This document shows positions 54,282-64,000 of a stretch of 64,000 nt of DNA, piece after piece (the stretch's first letter is position 1; each line of letters starts with the position of its first letter). Below the pieces are notes generated by a model that saw nothing but the letters and a program-made list of their open reading frames with translations, was not told the origin of the DNA and did not search any database. The stretch lies in contig NC_061804.1 in assembly GCF_021462225.1 (NCBI RefSeq), forward strand, positions 8,235,740-8,299,739, read 5' to 3'. Position numbers and translations under genes: made by a program. The stretch is from Girardinichthys multiradiatus (lineage: Eukaryota > Chordata > Actinopteri > Cyprinodontiformes > Goodeidae).

Positions 54282-54449
54282 GGATCTGCCGGGGACAGCC
54301 TCCGGGCCAGCCGCCTGAACTCTGGGTCTGCCGGGGACGGCCACCGGGCCAGCCGCCTGAACTCTGGGTCTGCCGGGGACGGCCTCCGGGCCAGCCGCCT
54401 GAACTCTGGGTCTGCCGGGGATGGCCACCGGGCCGGCCGCCTGAACTCT
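54282..54449 (+). repeat. GC-rich minisatellite, four 42-bp units
   Basis: Units of exactly 42 bp start at 54282, 54324, 54366 and 54408. One frame of the plus strand reads a 14-residue motif like LNSGSAGDGHRASR per unit, and a minus frame also stays open, so coding is not proven. It belongs to the interior of the LTR element, just before the purine tract. Confidence 0.9.
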
Positions 54450-54592
54450 TGCCCTCCTTCCAAGGCCCCCTCCGCCCGCCTTTGTCGGGTTGTTTTGTTT
54501 TTGGTTCTTGCCCTCCTTTCGAGGCCCCCTCTGCCCGCCCTGGTTGGATGTTTGTTTTGTTTTAGTCTTGTGGGCGTCTGGGAGCCGCCCTT

Positions 54593-54604
54593 AAAGGGAG
54601 GGGC
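54593..54604 (+). promoter_or_regulatory. Polypurine tract
   Basis: AAAGGGAGGGGC immediately upstream of the 3' LTR (54607), the expected plus-strand priming site of an LTR element. Confidence 0.7.
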
Positions 54605-54606
54605 TA

Positions 54607-54949
54607 TGTCATACCTGCTTGTGTTTTGAGTTCTTGAGTTTGTGTTTTGTTATATTACCTGATCTTGTCCTTTGTTTTCTGTCTCCCTGCACCCCAAACC
54701 CACACCTGTGTTTTTCCCTGATTGTCTGGTCACGTGTGTCATTGGTTCTCCCTGCTGTCCAGTTTTGTATTTAAGCCCGTTTGTTTCCTGTGTTCCCCGC
54801 TGGTTCCTTATGTGTTGTTTGTGTTTGCTTGCTCGCCTGGTACCCTGTCCGTGTCCAGCCATGAGCAATAAAGTGTCGTCTTACCTGCAAACTTTGAGCT
54901 TTAGGGGTTCTTCCCCGCATATGGTCCAACAGAAACCCACATTATGACA
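54607..54949 (+). repeat. 3' LTR
   Basis: TGTCATACCTGC to ATTATGACA, 343 bp, with a TATTTAAG element at 54768-54775 and an AATAAA at 54867-54872. Colinear with the 5' LTR. Confidence 0.85.
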
Positions 54950-55165
54950 AATGGTTCACCATCAGCAGACGTTTTGGTCCAGATGTTGGTATCCAGCATG
55001 TCAGAGAGAATCACAGAAGAAATTACATGGTAAAAACATTCAAACAAATCTAAAAATGTTGAAGCCACATAACACAGTTTGTGTGTTTTCAGGTCAGACC
55101 ACCTCCTTAACTGTTTTTAATTGGGGGCAAGGTGTAACTTTTAGAAATATGCAGCATCACTGAGA
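54950..55165 (+). mobile_element. Tc1-like transposase, right part
   Basis: Starts with the right AATGG duplication. The EW..TIS sequence across the removed element fits the Tc1-like C terminus, and VQMLVSSMSERITEE follows in another frame. A terminal-like sequence 'ggggcaaggtgtaactttta' lies near 55123-55142. Together with 51800-52294 this is one decayed Tc1 copy split by the LTR element. Confidence 0.65.
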
Positions 55166-56639
55166 TTTCTCACTGCCCATTTGGTGTTTGGATGCTAGAA
55201 AACCACAAATATAATCCCTCCATAAGGGGTACTGCTGAAACCGGCTGACAGACTATAAATTTCACTCAGCAGTAAGTCTATTTATTATCACATCACCAGA
55301 TTCCCCATTTCCCTCTCAGTTAGCTGTAGGCACAGGTCCATCTTCACACTACTGGGGAATCATGAGAAAGATAAATCTGCAGGTTCTTTAGTGGCGTTGC
55401 GCAGGACGAGCAATGAATTGCTGATTAGATTGGGATGCTGTTTGTCTGAGCGTGTGCGTGTTCACTTTTACAAGGGCAATAGGCGTGTTTGTGTCTGTAC
55501 AGGGACTCATTTGTTCAATCCCGCCAAATAAACTATATATACTTATTTCCTGCTCGCTTCTGTTCCCCAAGAAAACAAAATGCCCACCGCAGAAGTAATC
55601 TGCATCCTATTTTCTATTAGAGCATGAAGCAGAAATCCCATGTGCTCCGGCTTTAATGCTGCTGATGGATCTGCTGTCCGAGCCCACCTCAGTGGGGGAA
55701 TTTACTTAAAAGGTTTGCCTGGCTTTAGCCTTAAGCTCATCACTTTTTCCCATGTTTTTTGATTTTTTAGGTCGTGATTAAGAGGAAATACCAAAGATTT
55801 TACTGTTGTCAGAATATAATCATGAAGTTCAGTAAACTTAAGTAAATGTATTCCTACTCTATTAAGTAGGAATAAGTTTGCATATTAAGCTCTGCAATAT
55901 GGATTTTCTTGTGTTGTTTTAATCACAGTAAAACAGGTAGATTCTGTGTGTTAAAGACTGAAACCTGTGACTGATGACAATCTAATTTAACAGTTTCTTA
56001 AACATGTTTTTTTTTTTTCACTATTAATAATCAATAATAGATTATTTTTCTCTGCAGTTTATTAATTTATTTTAATAGCAAACTATTGACAAACTTGTAT
56101 TACAATTATGATTTGTTGTTTTAGAACAAGTACCAATTATTTTAGGGATAAATTCCACCTAATGTCCATCTACTGTTAGCATATAGGAAGCTGGTTGGGG
56201 CGTTTTTAAATTAACTTTTTTTTTATTGGCGCAAACATGAAACATAACATAGTTAAAAGCAGATATTTACATGTATCACGTGTTAGTGTGAAATGTTTGA
56301 ATCAACCCCAGAACAAAATAAGAAATCGTCATTACCCAGAGTGAAACGAATCATTTACTAACAGGTGCTGAAAGGCCACTCAGTGAGTAGACGTCAAACT
56401 TCAAAAACAACATAATACTATTAACATAAATTTTTGGATATGTGTCATGTAATCAGGAGAAAATCAAAGTGTCTGGCTTTAATGACCATTGTTACATTTA
56501 GAGGACAAATTGGCTAGCTTGTTGTTCTCAAGTAGCTTGTTGTTCTCAACAACAAGCTGATTTAGCTGTGGCAGCAGCTAGTCACTTCAGGAGAAACTGG
56601 TTCACTTAAAATAAATTCAATCATGAGGAAAGAACATTG
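55166..56639. other. No recognised feature; local direct and inverted repeats near 56.5 kb
   Basis: AT-rich DNA. At 56515-56558, two copies of TAGCTTGTTGTTCTCAA stand next to a reverse complement that makes an 11-bp-arm hairpin (56534-56558). I recognise no gene. Confidence 0.4.
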
Positions 56640-57090
56640 TCTGGAAATATTGAGGTAACGTCTCAAAATATAAGGCTGGTAGTTCAAACTTGGGCACAAA
56701 TGGGTCTTTCAAATACACAATGTCCTCCAAATTAGATGAAAAGTGGTTAAAGTCAATGTTTTAGTGGCCATTAAAAAGCCACACTCTCAGCCCCATAGAA
56801 AATGTTAGAAAATGTGTGGGCAAAGCTGAAAAAATGTGTGTGAGCAAGACCACCTTCAAAGCTGACCCAGTTACACTAGTTCTGTTTAGAAGTTTGGGCC
56901 AAAAGTCCAGCTAACTGCTATGAGAAACTTCTGAAGGTACACCCAGAAATTTTGACCAAGTCATACAGTTTAAAATATATTTTTACCAAATACTTAGGAA
57001 ATGTATGTATGCTCCTGAATTCAAATGAAGGGAAAAAAATCTCCCACTCATTAATCTGACATTTTTCAAATAAAAAAAAGTTTTAAAATG
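56640..57090 (+). mobile_element. Tc1-like relic of the Sleeping Beauty type
   Basis: The order 'cccatagaaaatgttagaaa', 'gtgtgagcaagaccaccttc', 'aaagctgacccagttacact' and 'aaggtacacccagaaatttt' follows the C-terminal coding part of salmonid-type Tc1 elements (PIEN, VSKTTFKADP). No intact frame remains and the inverted ends are not resolved. Confidence 0.7.
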
Positions 57091-57814
57091 CTACCTAACC
57101 CGAAACAGAAGTTTAGTTTGTTTTTATGTTGGAGTGAGAAACAAATGTTATGTAACTCTTTTATAGAGTAAGTGAATATGTGGTGGGAGTTATAGTTGTT
57201 ACTTGTAGGTCGTGTTTATAATGACTGTGCTCCCCAGCCTCTGTCTTCAAGCACACCGCGTTGCATGCATCCACACTCAGTGAGCTCAGCCAGCTGGGAC
57301 GTGTCCTCCAGAGTTGGCTGTGTAGCCCCTCTTTCACATAAAGACTTTCACCATCCATACATCATCACAAAAAACAGTGCATGGAGCTTCAAAAAAAATG
57401 GAGTTTGCTTTGAACATGAGAGGCTGTTTGCAAATAAGCACGCAGCAATTGTTGAACTATGCTGTCCTCACATGTCCCAGTGGTTTTGTTCTTGTATTAT
57501 TTTCCATCTCTCTTGTCTGTTCATCGCTGAGGAGTTTTTGTTTCACAGAACTTGTATATTCTTTGAATCTGTCCCGAACTCACCGACCACAACAAGCTAC
57601 ACATCTTCAAGAGGAATAACATGAAGAGATATTTTTAGAGGTTAAATCATATTTTAAACTATTTCTCTTTTTGTCTCCCCAGTCGAGGGAAACAAGTCAC
57701 ATAAACTGGACAACACAATCTATCACCCCTCTGTTCGTTTCCTTGGTACCCCTGCTGTTCTTTTATACATCTTAGGAAATGCAGCGAGCTTCATCTCATG
57801 CTGTGTACATGCAA
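57091..57814. other. No recognised feature
   Basis: 'tgtctccccag' ending near 57682 resembles a splice acceptor, but I cannot support an exon. Open frames at 57196-57624 overlap in two phases. Confidence 0.35.
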
Positions 57815-57816
57815 TA

Positions 57817-58020
57817 CAGGTCCTTCTCAAAATATTAGCATATTGTGATAAAGTTCATTATTTTCCATAATGTAATGATGAAAATTTAACATTCATATAT
57901 TTTAGATTCATTGCACACTAACTGAAATATTTCAGGTCTTTTATTGTCTTAATACGGATGATTTTGGCATACAGCTCATGAAAACCCAAAATTCCTATCT
58001 CACAAAATTTGCATATTTCA
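57817..58020 (+). repeat. Left terminal inverted repeat of the Tc1-like element
   Basis: Starts CAGGTCCTTCTCAAAATATT. The reverse complement of the right end matches it with few differences over about 204 bp. Confidence 0.9.
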
Positions 58021-58093
58021 TCCGACCAATAAAATAAAAGTGTTTTTAATACAAAAAACGTCAACCTTCAAATAATCATGTACAGTTATGCAC

Positions 58094-59093
58094 TCAATAC
58101 TTGGTCGGGAATCCTTTTGCAGAAATGACTGCTTCAATGCAGCGTGGCATGGAGGCAATCAGCCTGTGGCACTGCTGAGGTCTTATGGAGGCCCAGGATG
58201 CTTTGATAGCGGCCTTTAGCTCATCCAGAGTGTTGGGTCTTGAGTCTCTCAACGTTCTCTTCACAATATCCCACAGATTCTCTATGGGGTTCAGGTCAGG
58301 AGAGTTGGCAGGCCAATTGAGCACAGTGATACCATGGTCAGAAAACCATTTACCAGTGGTTTTGGCACTGTGAGCAGGTGCCAGGTCGTGCTGAAAAATG
58401 AAATCTTCATCTCCATAAAGCTTTTCAGCAGATGGAAGCATGAAGTGCTCCAAAATCTCCTGATAGCTAGCTGCATTGACCCTGCCCTTGATAAAACACA
58501 GTGGACCAACACCAGCAGCTGACACGGCACCCCAGACCATCACTGACTGTGGGTACTTGACACTGGACTTCTGGCATTTTGGCATTTCCTTCTCCCCAGT
58601 CTTCCTCCAGACTCTGGCACCTTGATTTCCGAATGACATGCAGAATTTGCTTTCATCCGAAAAAAGTACTTTGGACCACTGAGCAACAGTGCTGCTTCTC
58701 TGTAGCCCAAGTCAGGCGCTTCTGCCGCTGTTTCTGGTTCAAAAGTGGCTTGACCTGGGGAATGCGGCACCTGTAGCCCATTTCCTGCACACGCCTGTGC
58801 ACGGTGGCTCTGGATGTTTCTACTCCAGACTCAGTCCACTGCTTCCGCAGGTCCCCCAAGGTCTGGAATCGGCCCTTCTCCACAATCTTCCTCAGGGTCC
58901 GGTCACCTCTTCTCGTTGTGCAGCGTTTTCTGCCACACTTTTTCCTTCCCACAGACTTCCCACTGAGGTGCCTTGATACAGCACTCTGGGAACAGCCTAT
59001 TCGTTCAGAAATTTCTTTCTGTGTCTTACCCTCTTGCTTGAGGGTGCCAATAGTGGCCTTCTGGACAGCAGTCGGGTCGGCAGTCTTACCCAT
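58094..59093 (-). pseudogene. Tc1-like transposase with one frameshift (DD34E)
   Basis: The N-terminal part (59093 to about 58690) has MGKTADPTAVQ, a helix-turn-helix (EISERIGCSQSAVSRHL, about residues 31-47) and a basic GRKKCGRKR stretch, then a second DNA-binding helix (WTESGVETSRATVHRRVQEM). A frameshift at about 58675-58710 separates it from the catalytic part. That part has FSDESK (first Asp), DFIFQHDLAPAHS (second Asp) and NWPANSPDLNPIENLWD, with exactly 34 residues between the second Asp and the final Glu. It ends in AKGFPTKY. All three catalytic residues are present, and one indel keeps it from being open end to end. The enzyme would cut at the inverted ends and insert at TA. Confidence 0.92.
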
Positions 59094-59217
59094 GATTGGG
59101 GTTTTGAGTGATGAACCAGGCTGGGAGTTTTAAAGGCATCAGGAATCTTTTGCAGGTGTTTAGAGTTAACTCGTTGATTCAGATGATTAGGTTCATAGCT
59201 CATTTAGAGACCCTTTT

Positions 59218-59421
59218 AATGATATGCTAATTTTGTGAGATAGGAATTGTGGGTTTTCATGAGCTGTATGCCAAAATCATCCGTATTAAGACAATAAAAG
59301 ACCTGAAATATTTCAGTTAGTGTGCAATGAATCTAAAATATATGAATGTTAAATTTTCATCATGACATTATGGAAAATAATGAACTTTATCACAATATGC
59401 TAATATTTTGAGAAGGACCTG
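59218..59421 (-). repeat. Right terminal inverted repeat of the Tc1-like element
   Basis: Mirror of 57817-58020, ending GAGAAGGACCTG before the TA target. Confidence 0.9.
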
Positions 59422-59423
59422 TA

Positions 59424-62400
59424 GTTTGCATATATGGTTTTTATACGCTTGCAAATGAAAAGTTAACAGTGAATGAAAGGATAGCTGGATGGCAGTACTA
59501 ACGATGGCAGATTTTGTATCAAATATCAAATATTTATCCAATCTGTCTGGACATTCAAAGAAACCCATATCCTCAGCCTACTAAACAAGGCAGAGGTGCC
59601 TTTGCTTATGTAATCACTCCCACATACAGAGCACTAAGACTCATTAACCTTCTGGCAGGGAGAACTCGTAGGCCACTTATAAAAAGCCCTGCTCCACTGT
59701 TGCCTCTATTGTCAGCCTTAGTATTCCTCTCTTAAAAGCATCCAGCTCAGTCATCACCATCATTGTCTGATAATAGATGCTTTGTTGGAGCTTTTTTAAA
59801 GAAACATGCTGCTTTGCACTGTAGCTTTACTGAAGACTGAAACTGAGACTTTTTCTCTAATTTAAATGCAGCAGAAATCACTTTTTCCTGTTGGTGTTTG
59901 AAATATTCCACCCAGTCTAAAAACAGGCACACATCTCCTCTGCTTGAACACTTTTGACTCCTTAAAACTCCATCCCTGTTCAGTTTTCTCTCACACAGCT
60001 GCAGCTTCTCATTCACTGGGTTCCTAATTATTTGTTGGCTTTTCTTCAGCTTCTAAAAACAAATTGTTGCTGAAACGCTGATATTGCCAACAGAGAAATC
60101 ATTTGGATGCTAACAACCCTCAGAAGGTGAAAGCTGTTGTCACAAAAACTGAACATTTGGGGAGAAATGTTTTCAGCATGCATGAGATGAACCAAGCTGC
60201 TCAGGTAGAACGTCAGGTCAATGTTTATTTCCTAAATGAATGATGGTTAAAACGGCTACGAATGTTTTTCAGGTGGCCATTTTGCAGTTTGTTCAGCGGT
60301 GTTTTTTATTTTGGGATGTTATCTGAAAGTTTATTGCTGTAAATACCACACATTAAATTGGCGGACTTTTATTCTTCTCTACTTTTAGTTTGAGTAGATT
60401 TCTTCTAGGTTCTTATTTTCTAGAAACAACGTGATGTGATAAAAACTAATGATAAAACAAGATGAGGTTGCATTAAAATAGTGGCCTGAAAACTAATATC
60501 TGATTTAAAATAAGTAGTGTTGCAAACGTTGTTGAATCTGTTGGGGAACTGTTTGAGTACAAAGTTGAGCTTGTTTTTAGTCTAAGTTTTAGTCCAAAGC
60601 TCCTTGTGCCGTTGATGGACTGGAGTTCTCATTGTTGCTGATAATTTTGTTCTGTTGGGAACTTTAAACCATCACCTTTATCAAAGTGTCTAGAAGCCGT
60701 AGTTAGGGTTAGCTCTGGAAGCAAAGGTTCTTAACCTTGAAAAAGGTGAAATGCTTTGGCTGCAAGTGAAGATGTTCAGATGGATTTGGTTCATGAATGA
60801 TGGCAGGATCTAGCAGGAGATGGACTTATGCAAAATGACTTTTTGTCTCCAGTAATGAGGGCATAGGCGCTTGAACAACTGAGCAACCGGAGAGCTGCCA
60901 TTTTTAAAAGTCAGGATGCATGTTTCTGCTCCTTCATGTTTTGAATCAAACAATTGTGATCACCATCTGCAGTCTGACAAATTTACAGGCTGTTACAGTT
61001 AGACTTCTCGTGTTTACCAAATTTGCCCAAAAAAACTGCAGACTGCTCCACAATTTTGGAATAAATTACATCAAAACCTTGTCCTTTCTTGGACTGCTGT
61101 AGCTCCGCCGTTTTTAACAGCAGAAACACAGAAATCTCTCTTTAAAAAGGTCGGAAAGCTAAACTCTAAAAGACCGAATTATCCGTTTGATAATTAGCTT
61201 TTACACAATCAGTTAGAATTTTGTTTTGGATTTTAAAGTGCAGTTTTCAGTCACATTACGTCTTGGCCCTTAGAAATATTGAGAAACCTTTTGTTAAGAA
61301 CTGACTTTCGTGCCTAAAGTTTCTTCTTTAATCATACTATTTATACACCGAGACATAGGCATTTATTGTCTGCTTTCACCCAGGACTTCTCTCACTCCTA
61401 TAACTCTGTTCTTTTACCACACTGTGTGTAGTATTTACATTTAAAGTAGAATTTCTTCCTATTATATTTCACCTCTGAATTAAACTGGGGTCTTTAACCT
61501 GTCATGTCTGCATCATAAACGCCGTAGATGCATATATGGCCACCAAGATGGTTCATAGTTTTTTGTTTTTAATATGAATGATATATTTTTTATACAGACT
61601 ATTTCAGGCTTCAATTCTGATCTGAGTTTCTGTCTGCCGATCTCTAGAGTGGTGTTACGGGCTCCCTGCTAAATCTGCTCCTCAGGAAAAGCACAAATTA
61701 CTGTAGCAACCACTGACTCAGCACTTTCTGACACTGGTTAATAGATTTCTCTGCAAGTTCTTTATTTTTCTCCATCATTCATGAAGTTCTGATACTTTTA
61801 AAAATTCTACCCTGTGAGGATCAGGCGAATATGGACTGGATGCTGGTACTTATTTATTAAGGCTAACAGAAGGAAGTTGCTATCTTTTATATTTTTGGCT
61901 AGTTGCTGCATTGGCAACCTTAGATTTTCTGATTTCACAGGCTGTTACTTGTGTCATTGCATAGATGATCTCTGTAGCAACAGTGCTCACTCTACCCCGT
62001 TTCTGTGTTGCCAATAAGGGGCCACACATCCATTCACGATCACGTTTTCCTTTTACCAATTATGTTGAAAATACTTCCTTTGACAGCTCCAGAAGATCTG
62101 CATTGTCCATATATGGTACTCACTTCCTGCTTTCAAGGCAGATGTGGCTAAAAAGAGTTTTTAAGTCCTCTTAAAGTGGTTTTACAATGATTTAAAAACT
62201 TTGGAATATAATAGAAAAGCTAATAATACATTATGTTTTATAACTTCAATATTTACTGGCTTTATGCTTTTAAAATATGATACTGGGCCCTTACCTATCA
62301 GCTTTTTCACTACATAACAATGTTTACCACCTTTAAATGCAGTTGGGAGCATTAAAAAAAATAATACTAGAACCATAGAGGGAAAGAGTTAATAGCAACT

Positions 62401-62664
62401 CTTGAAGAGTGACTCACGTACAGCCGTAGTTCAGGGTTTACTGTATTTATTTTAAAAAGCCAGTGAGCAGCCCGTGAATAAATATCGCTGCTTGATGAAC
62501 TGTGCCACATTAGGGCTTTAAGCTTGGATGCGTCTGTGGTAATTAAGGCAGAAAATGTCTCTTGGTCAGAGATGGACAGTTTGGGAGAGATGCGTCCACG
62601 CTGAGTGAATCTGTCAGGAGGTTAAGAGGTGTTTTTCCAGCGACTCAGAAAGCCTCCAGGAGAG
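59424..62664. other. No recognised feature
   Basis: More than 3 kb of unremarkable DNA with no repeat or exon that I can name. It is the longest repeat-free stretch in the window. Confidence 0.45.
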
Positions 62665-62689
62665 GATGATGATGATGATGATGATGATG
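62665..62689. repeat. GAT trinucleotide microsatellite
   Basis: About eight tandem GAT units. On the minus strand they create a histidine run in a chance open frame. Confidence 0.9.
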
Positions 62690-63463
62690 GTGGAGGAGTT
62701 GAGTGCGATCATTGGGGCTCCTTAGGAGTGTAAATCTGCTCCGTTCTGTGTGAGAAGTTAAATCTCTGCTCCTCTGTTTTTCCACAATACCTAACAGTTT
62801 TTTTTTCTCCTTCTCTTTTCCCTTTGCTGTTGACCTGCTGGCTGATGGTGGCCTCATCATTTAGGTAAGTCATACACACACAATCACTTTCAGACTGCTG
62901 CCCACTTGCTTGAAACATCTTTATGAGGAGATCCATAATGGCTTGGATAACCTCCACATTCACTGTAATTCAACCTTGATAGAAAATGACCTGAAGTGTG
63001 TAGGCATGTTGGAAACTGGGATGGATTAAGCAGAGCCTTTTCCCATATAATTAGCATAGCTAGTCACAGGGTTGTTTTGCAGGAACGCATCTTAATAAGT
63101 GGCTGTTGGTTTTGATGGGGAGGCTGTGACTAAGAAAAGCTCAGAGGCACGAGGTCAGATCAGCAGCTCTTGTAGCGCTTCTTGAAGAGCCACAGGTCGC
63201 ATTTATTCATCATCACTCTGGAGACAACAGGGAACATCTCCACATTACCCTGTGTTTCGAAAGCAAGCAAGCGGAGTGTGTCACATTGTCTCTGAGAGCA
63301 GGAACAACACATCATTCAGGATGAGACAATTTCAAAGTATAGAGATGGTACACTCTCTGCCCTAGTTCATCTCCAAGAAAGTCATGGTATGGATTAGGTC
63401 AAATAGCTCCTAGTTTCATCACAGTCTGGAGAACTGGAGAAAAATATGTGTTTCAAGACTTTC
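62690..63463. other. No recognised feature
   Basis: A GTAAGT donor-like site occurs at 62863-62868 after a polypyrimidine-rich stretch, but no acceptor or exon is convincing. Confidence 0.35.
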
Positions 63464-64000
63464 CAGAGCCTTGCAAAAGTATTTATACCCTTTAATATTT
63501 TTAACACTTTGTCTCATTAGAACCACAAACTTCAATGTTTTTTATGAGAAGCAAAATGACATAAGATTTTACTATGTCATGCATTTTCATTCAATTCTCT
63601 TTACTGTGATTAAATCTGGTGCAACCAAAGGCCTTCAGACTTTCCCCGTGTGCAGATTAATCTCAATATAAATCCAGATGTTCTGTGAAGTTCTTAGAGG
63701 TTTATTAGAGAACAAACAGCATCATGAAGACCAAGGAACACAGCAGACAGGTCAGAGAGGATGTTGTGGAGAAGAGGATAATGGTAACTTTGGAGGAGCT
63801 AAAATTCAGGTGGAAGAATTTGATAACTACAATCTACACAATTCTGTGTGTAGAAGAAAATCATTGTTGAAAGAAGCCATAAGAAGTCCTGTTTCAGAAT
63901 CAACCCTTGATACTTGGGGGAAGGTTCCGCTTCCAGTAGGAGAGCAACCCTAAACATACAGCTGGAGCTAAAATGGAATGGTCTGGATAATAGTTAGGGC
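63464..64000 (+). mobile_element. Tc1-like transposon, left portion, cut by the window end
   Basis: The left end 'cagagccttgcaaaagtatt' begins a Tc1-like element. A transposase start MKTKEHSRQVRE lies at 63724, followed by a stop near 63871 and loss of the DNA-binding region. GESNPKHTAGAKMEW near 63940 belongs to the catalytic domain, so an internal deletion joined the two. The rest lies beyond the window. Confidence 0.75.

Larger units (their letters stand above)
52295..54949 (+). mobile_element. Non-autonomous LTR retrotransposon (2.66 kb, nested)
   Basis: Two LTRs of 346 and 343 bp, TGTCATACC..ATTATGACA, flank about 2 kb with no pol frame. The 5-bp duplication AATGG flanks the whole, and a purine-rich tract (54593-54604) directly precedes the 3' LTR. 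About 1.3 kb of the interior is a later solo LTR (52895-54210), so the true interior is about 650 bp with a gag-like remnant and a GC-rich minisatellite. The LTRs differ by roughly 6-7% by eye, so it is not a recent insertion. The structure resembles Gypsy-type TRIM/LARD elements, and the family is not identified. Confidence 0.82.
57817..59421 (-). mobile_element. Tc1-like transposon, structurally complete (1605 bp)
   Basis: Flanked by TA at 57815-57816 and 59422-59423. Inverted ends of about 204 bp (57817-58020 and 59218-59421) match with few changes. It carries one transposase on the minus strand. The size, TA target and DD34E transposase are those of the Tc1 group. Only a single frameshift disrupts the gene, so it is the youngest-looking Tc1 copy in the window. 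Confidence 0.95.

Noticed and set aside
54186..54463. Minus-strand frames with tandem ADPEFRRLARWPSP-type units
   Set aside because: They are the reverse reading of the 42-bp minisatellite in the LTR element interior, not an independent gene.
62645..62860. Minus-strand open frame with a histidine run
   Set aside because: The histidines come from the GAT microsatellite at 62665-62689, and the frame has no other support.
63678..63953. Open frame with EEDNGNFGGAKI
   Set aside because: It lies in another phase of the Tc1-like transposase remnant, whose true start (MKTKEHSRQ) is at 63724 in a different frame.

Overview
The window is non-bacterial DNA that reads as a teleost fish chromosome, probably a percomorph. 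The evidence is Rex3-type RTE LINEs, an L2-clade LINE, many Tc1-like DD34E transposons, tRNA-derived SINEs with fish-type heads and tails, LTR-retroelement remnants, and AT-rich single-copy DNA between them. I recognise no complete host gene, no functional tRNA or rRNA gene and no CRISPR array. Almost every convincing protein-coding match belongs to a mobile element, so this is an intergenic stretch or part of a very large intron.

Layout. 1-9.6 kb: three diverged same-strand copies of an unclassified repeat, the first carrying a Rex3 tail and a Tc1 end; an L2 3' end; a 1.86-kb solo-LTR-like insertion with a 4-bp target duplication; and a SINE. 9.8-13.0 kb: a near-full-length but broken Rex3 on the minus strand. 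15-16.1 kb: a common fish repeat of unclear class. 18-27 kb: four decayed Tc1-like copies, SINEs, a LINE tail and the first copy of a repeat that encodes a small membrane protein. 27.8-30.5 kb: a Rex3 with its 5' end inverted inside a 13-bp target duplication, still holding a 744-codon open frame through the RT. 30.5-32 kb: more Tc1 debris. 34.4-37.2 kb: a plus-strand Rex3 with a 12-bp target duplication and two internal deletions. 38.2-40.9 kb: an L2 LINE. 42-43.2 kb: a perfect hairpin, a 22-G run, a MITE-like unit and a pentanucleotide array. 43.5-44.8 kb: the better copy of the small-membrane-protein repeat. 46-50 kb: Tc1, LTR and SINE fragments. 50.5-51.7 kb: a truncated Rex3. 51.8-55.1 kb: a three-level nest of a solo LTR inside an LTR retrotransposon inside a Tc1 transposase gene. 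56.6 kb: a Sleeping Beauty-like Tc1 relic. 57.8-59.4 kb: a structurally complete Tc1-like transposon with one frameshift. 63.5 kb to the end: the start of another Tc1-like element.

The genes do not form a cellular pathway. The layout records successive insertions: target-primed LINE copying (truncations, an inversion, microsatellite tails), SINE movement, cut-and-paste Tc1 insertion at TA, and LTR integration followed by LTR-LTR recombination. The items most worth follow-up are the duplicated small single-pass membrane protein carried by a retroposon-like repeat, the nested cluster at 52-55 kb, and the inverted Rex3. Percent identities, copy counts and family names beyond those stated need a database search that I could not run.
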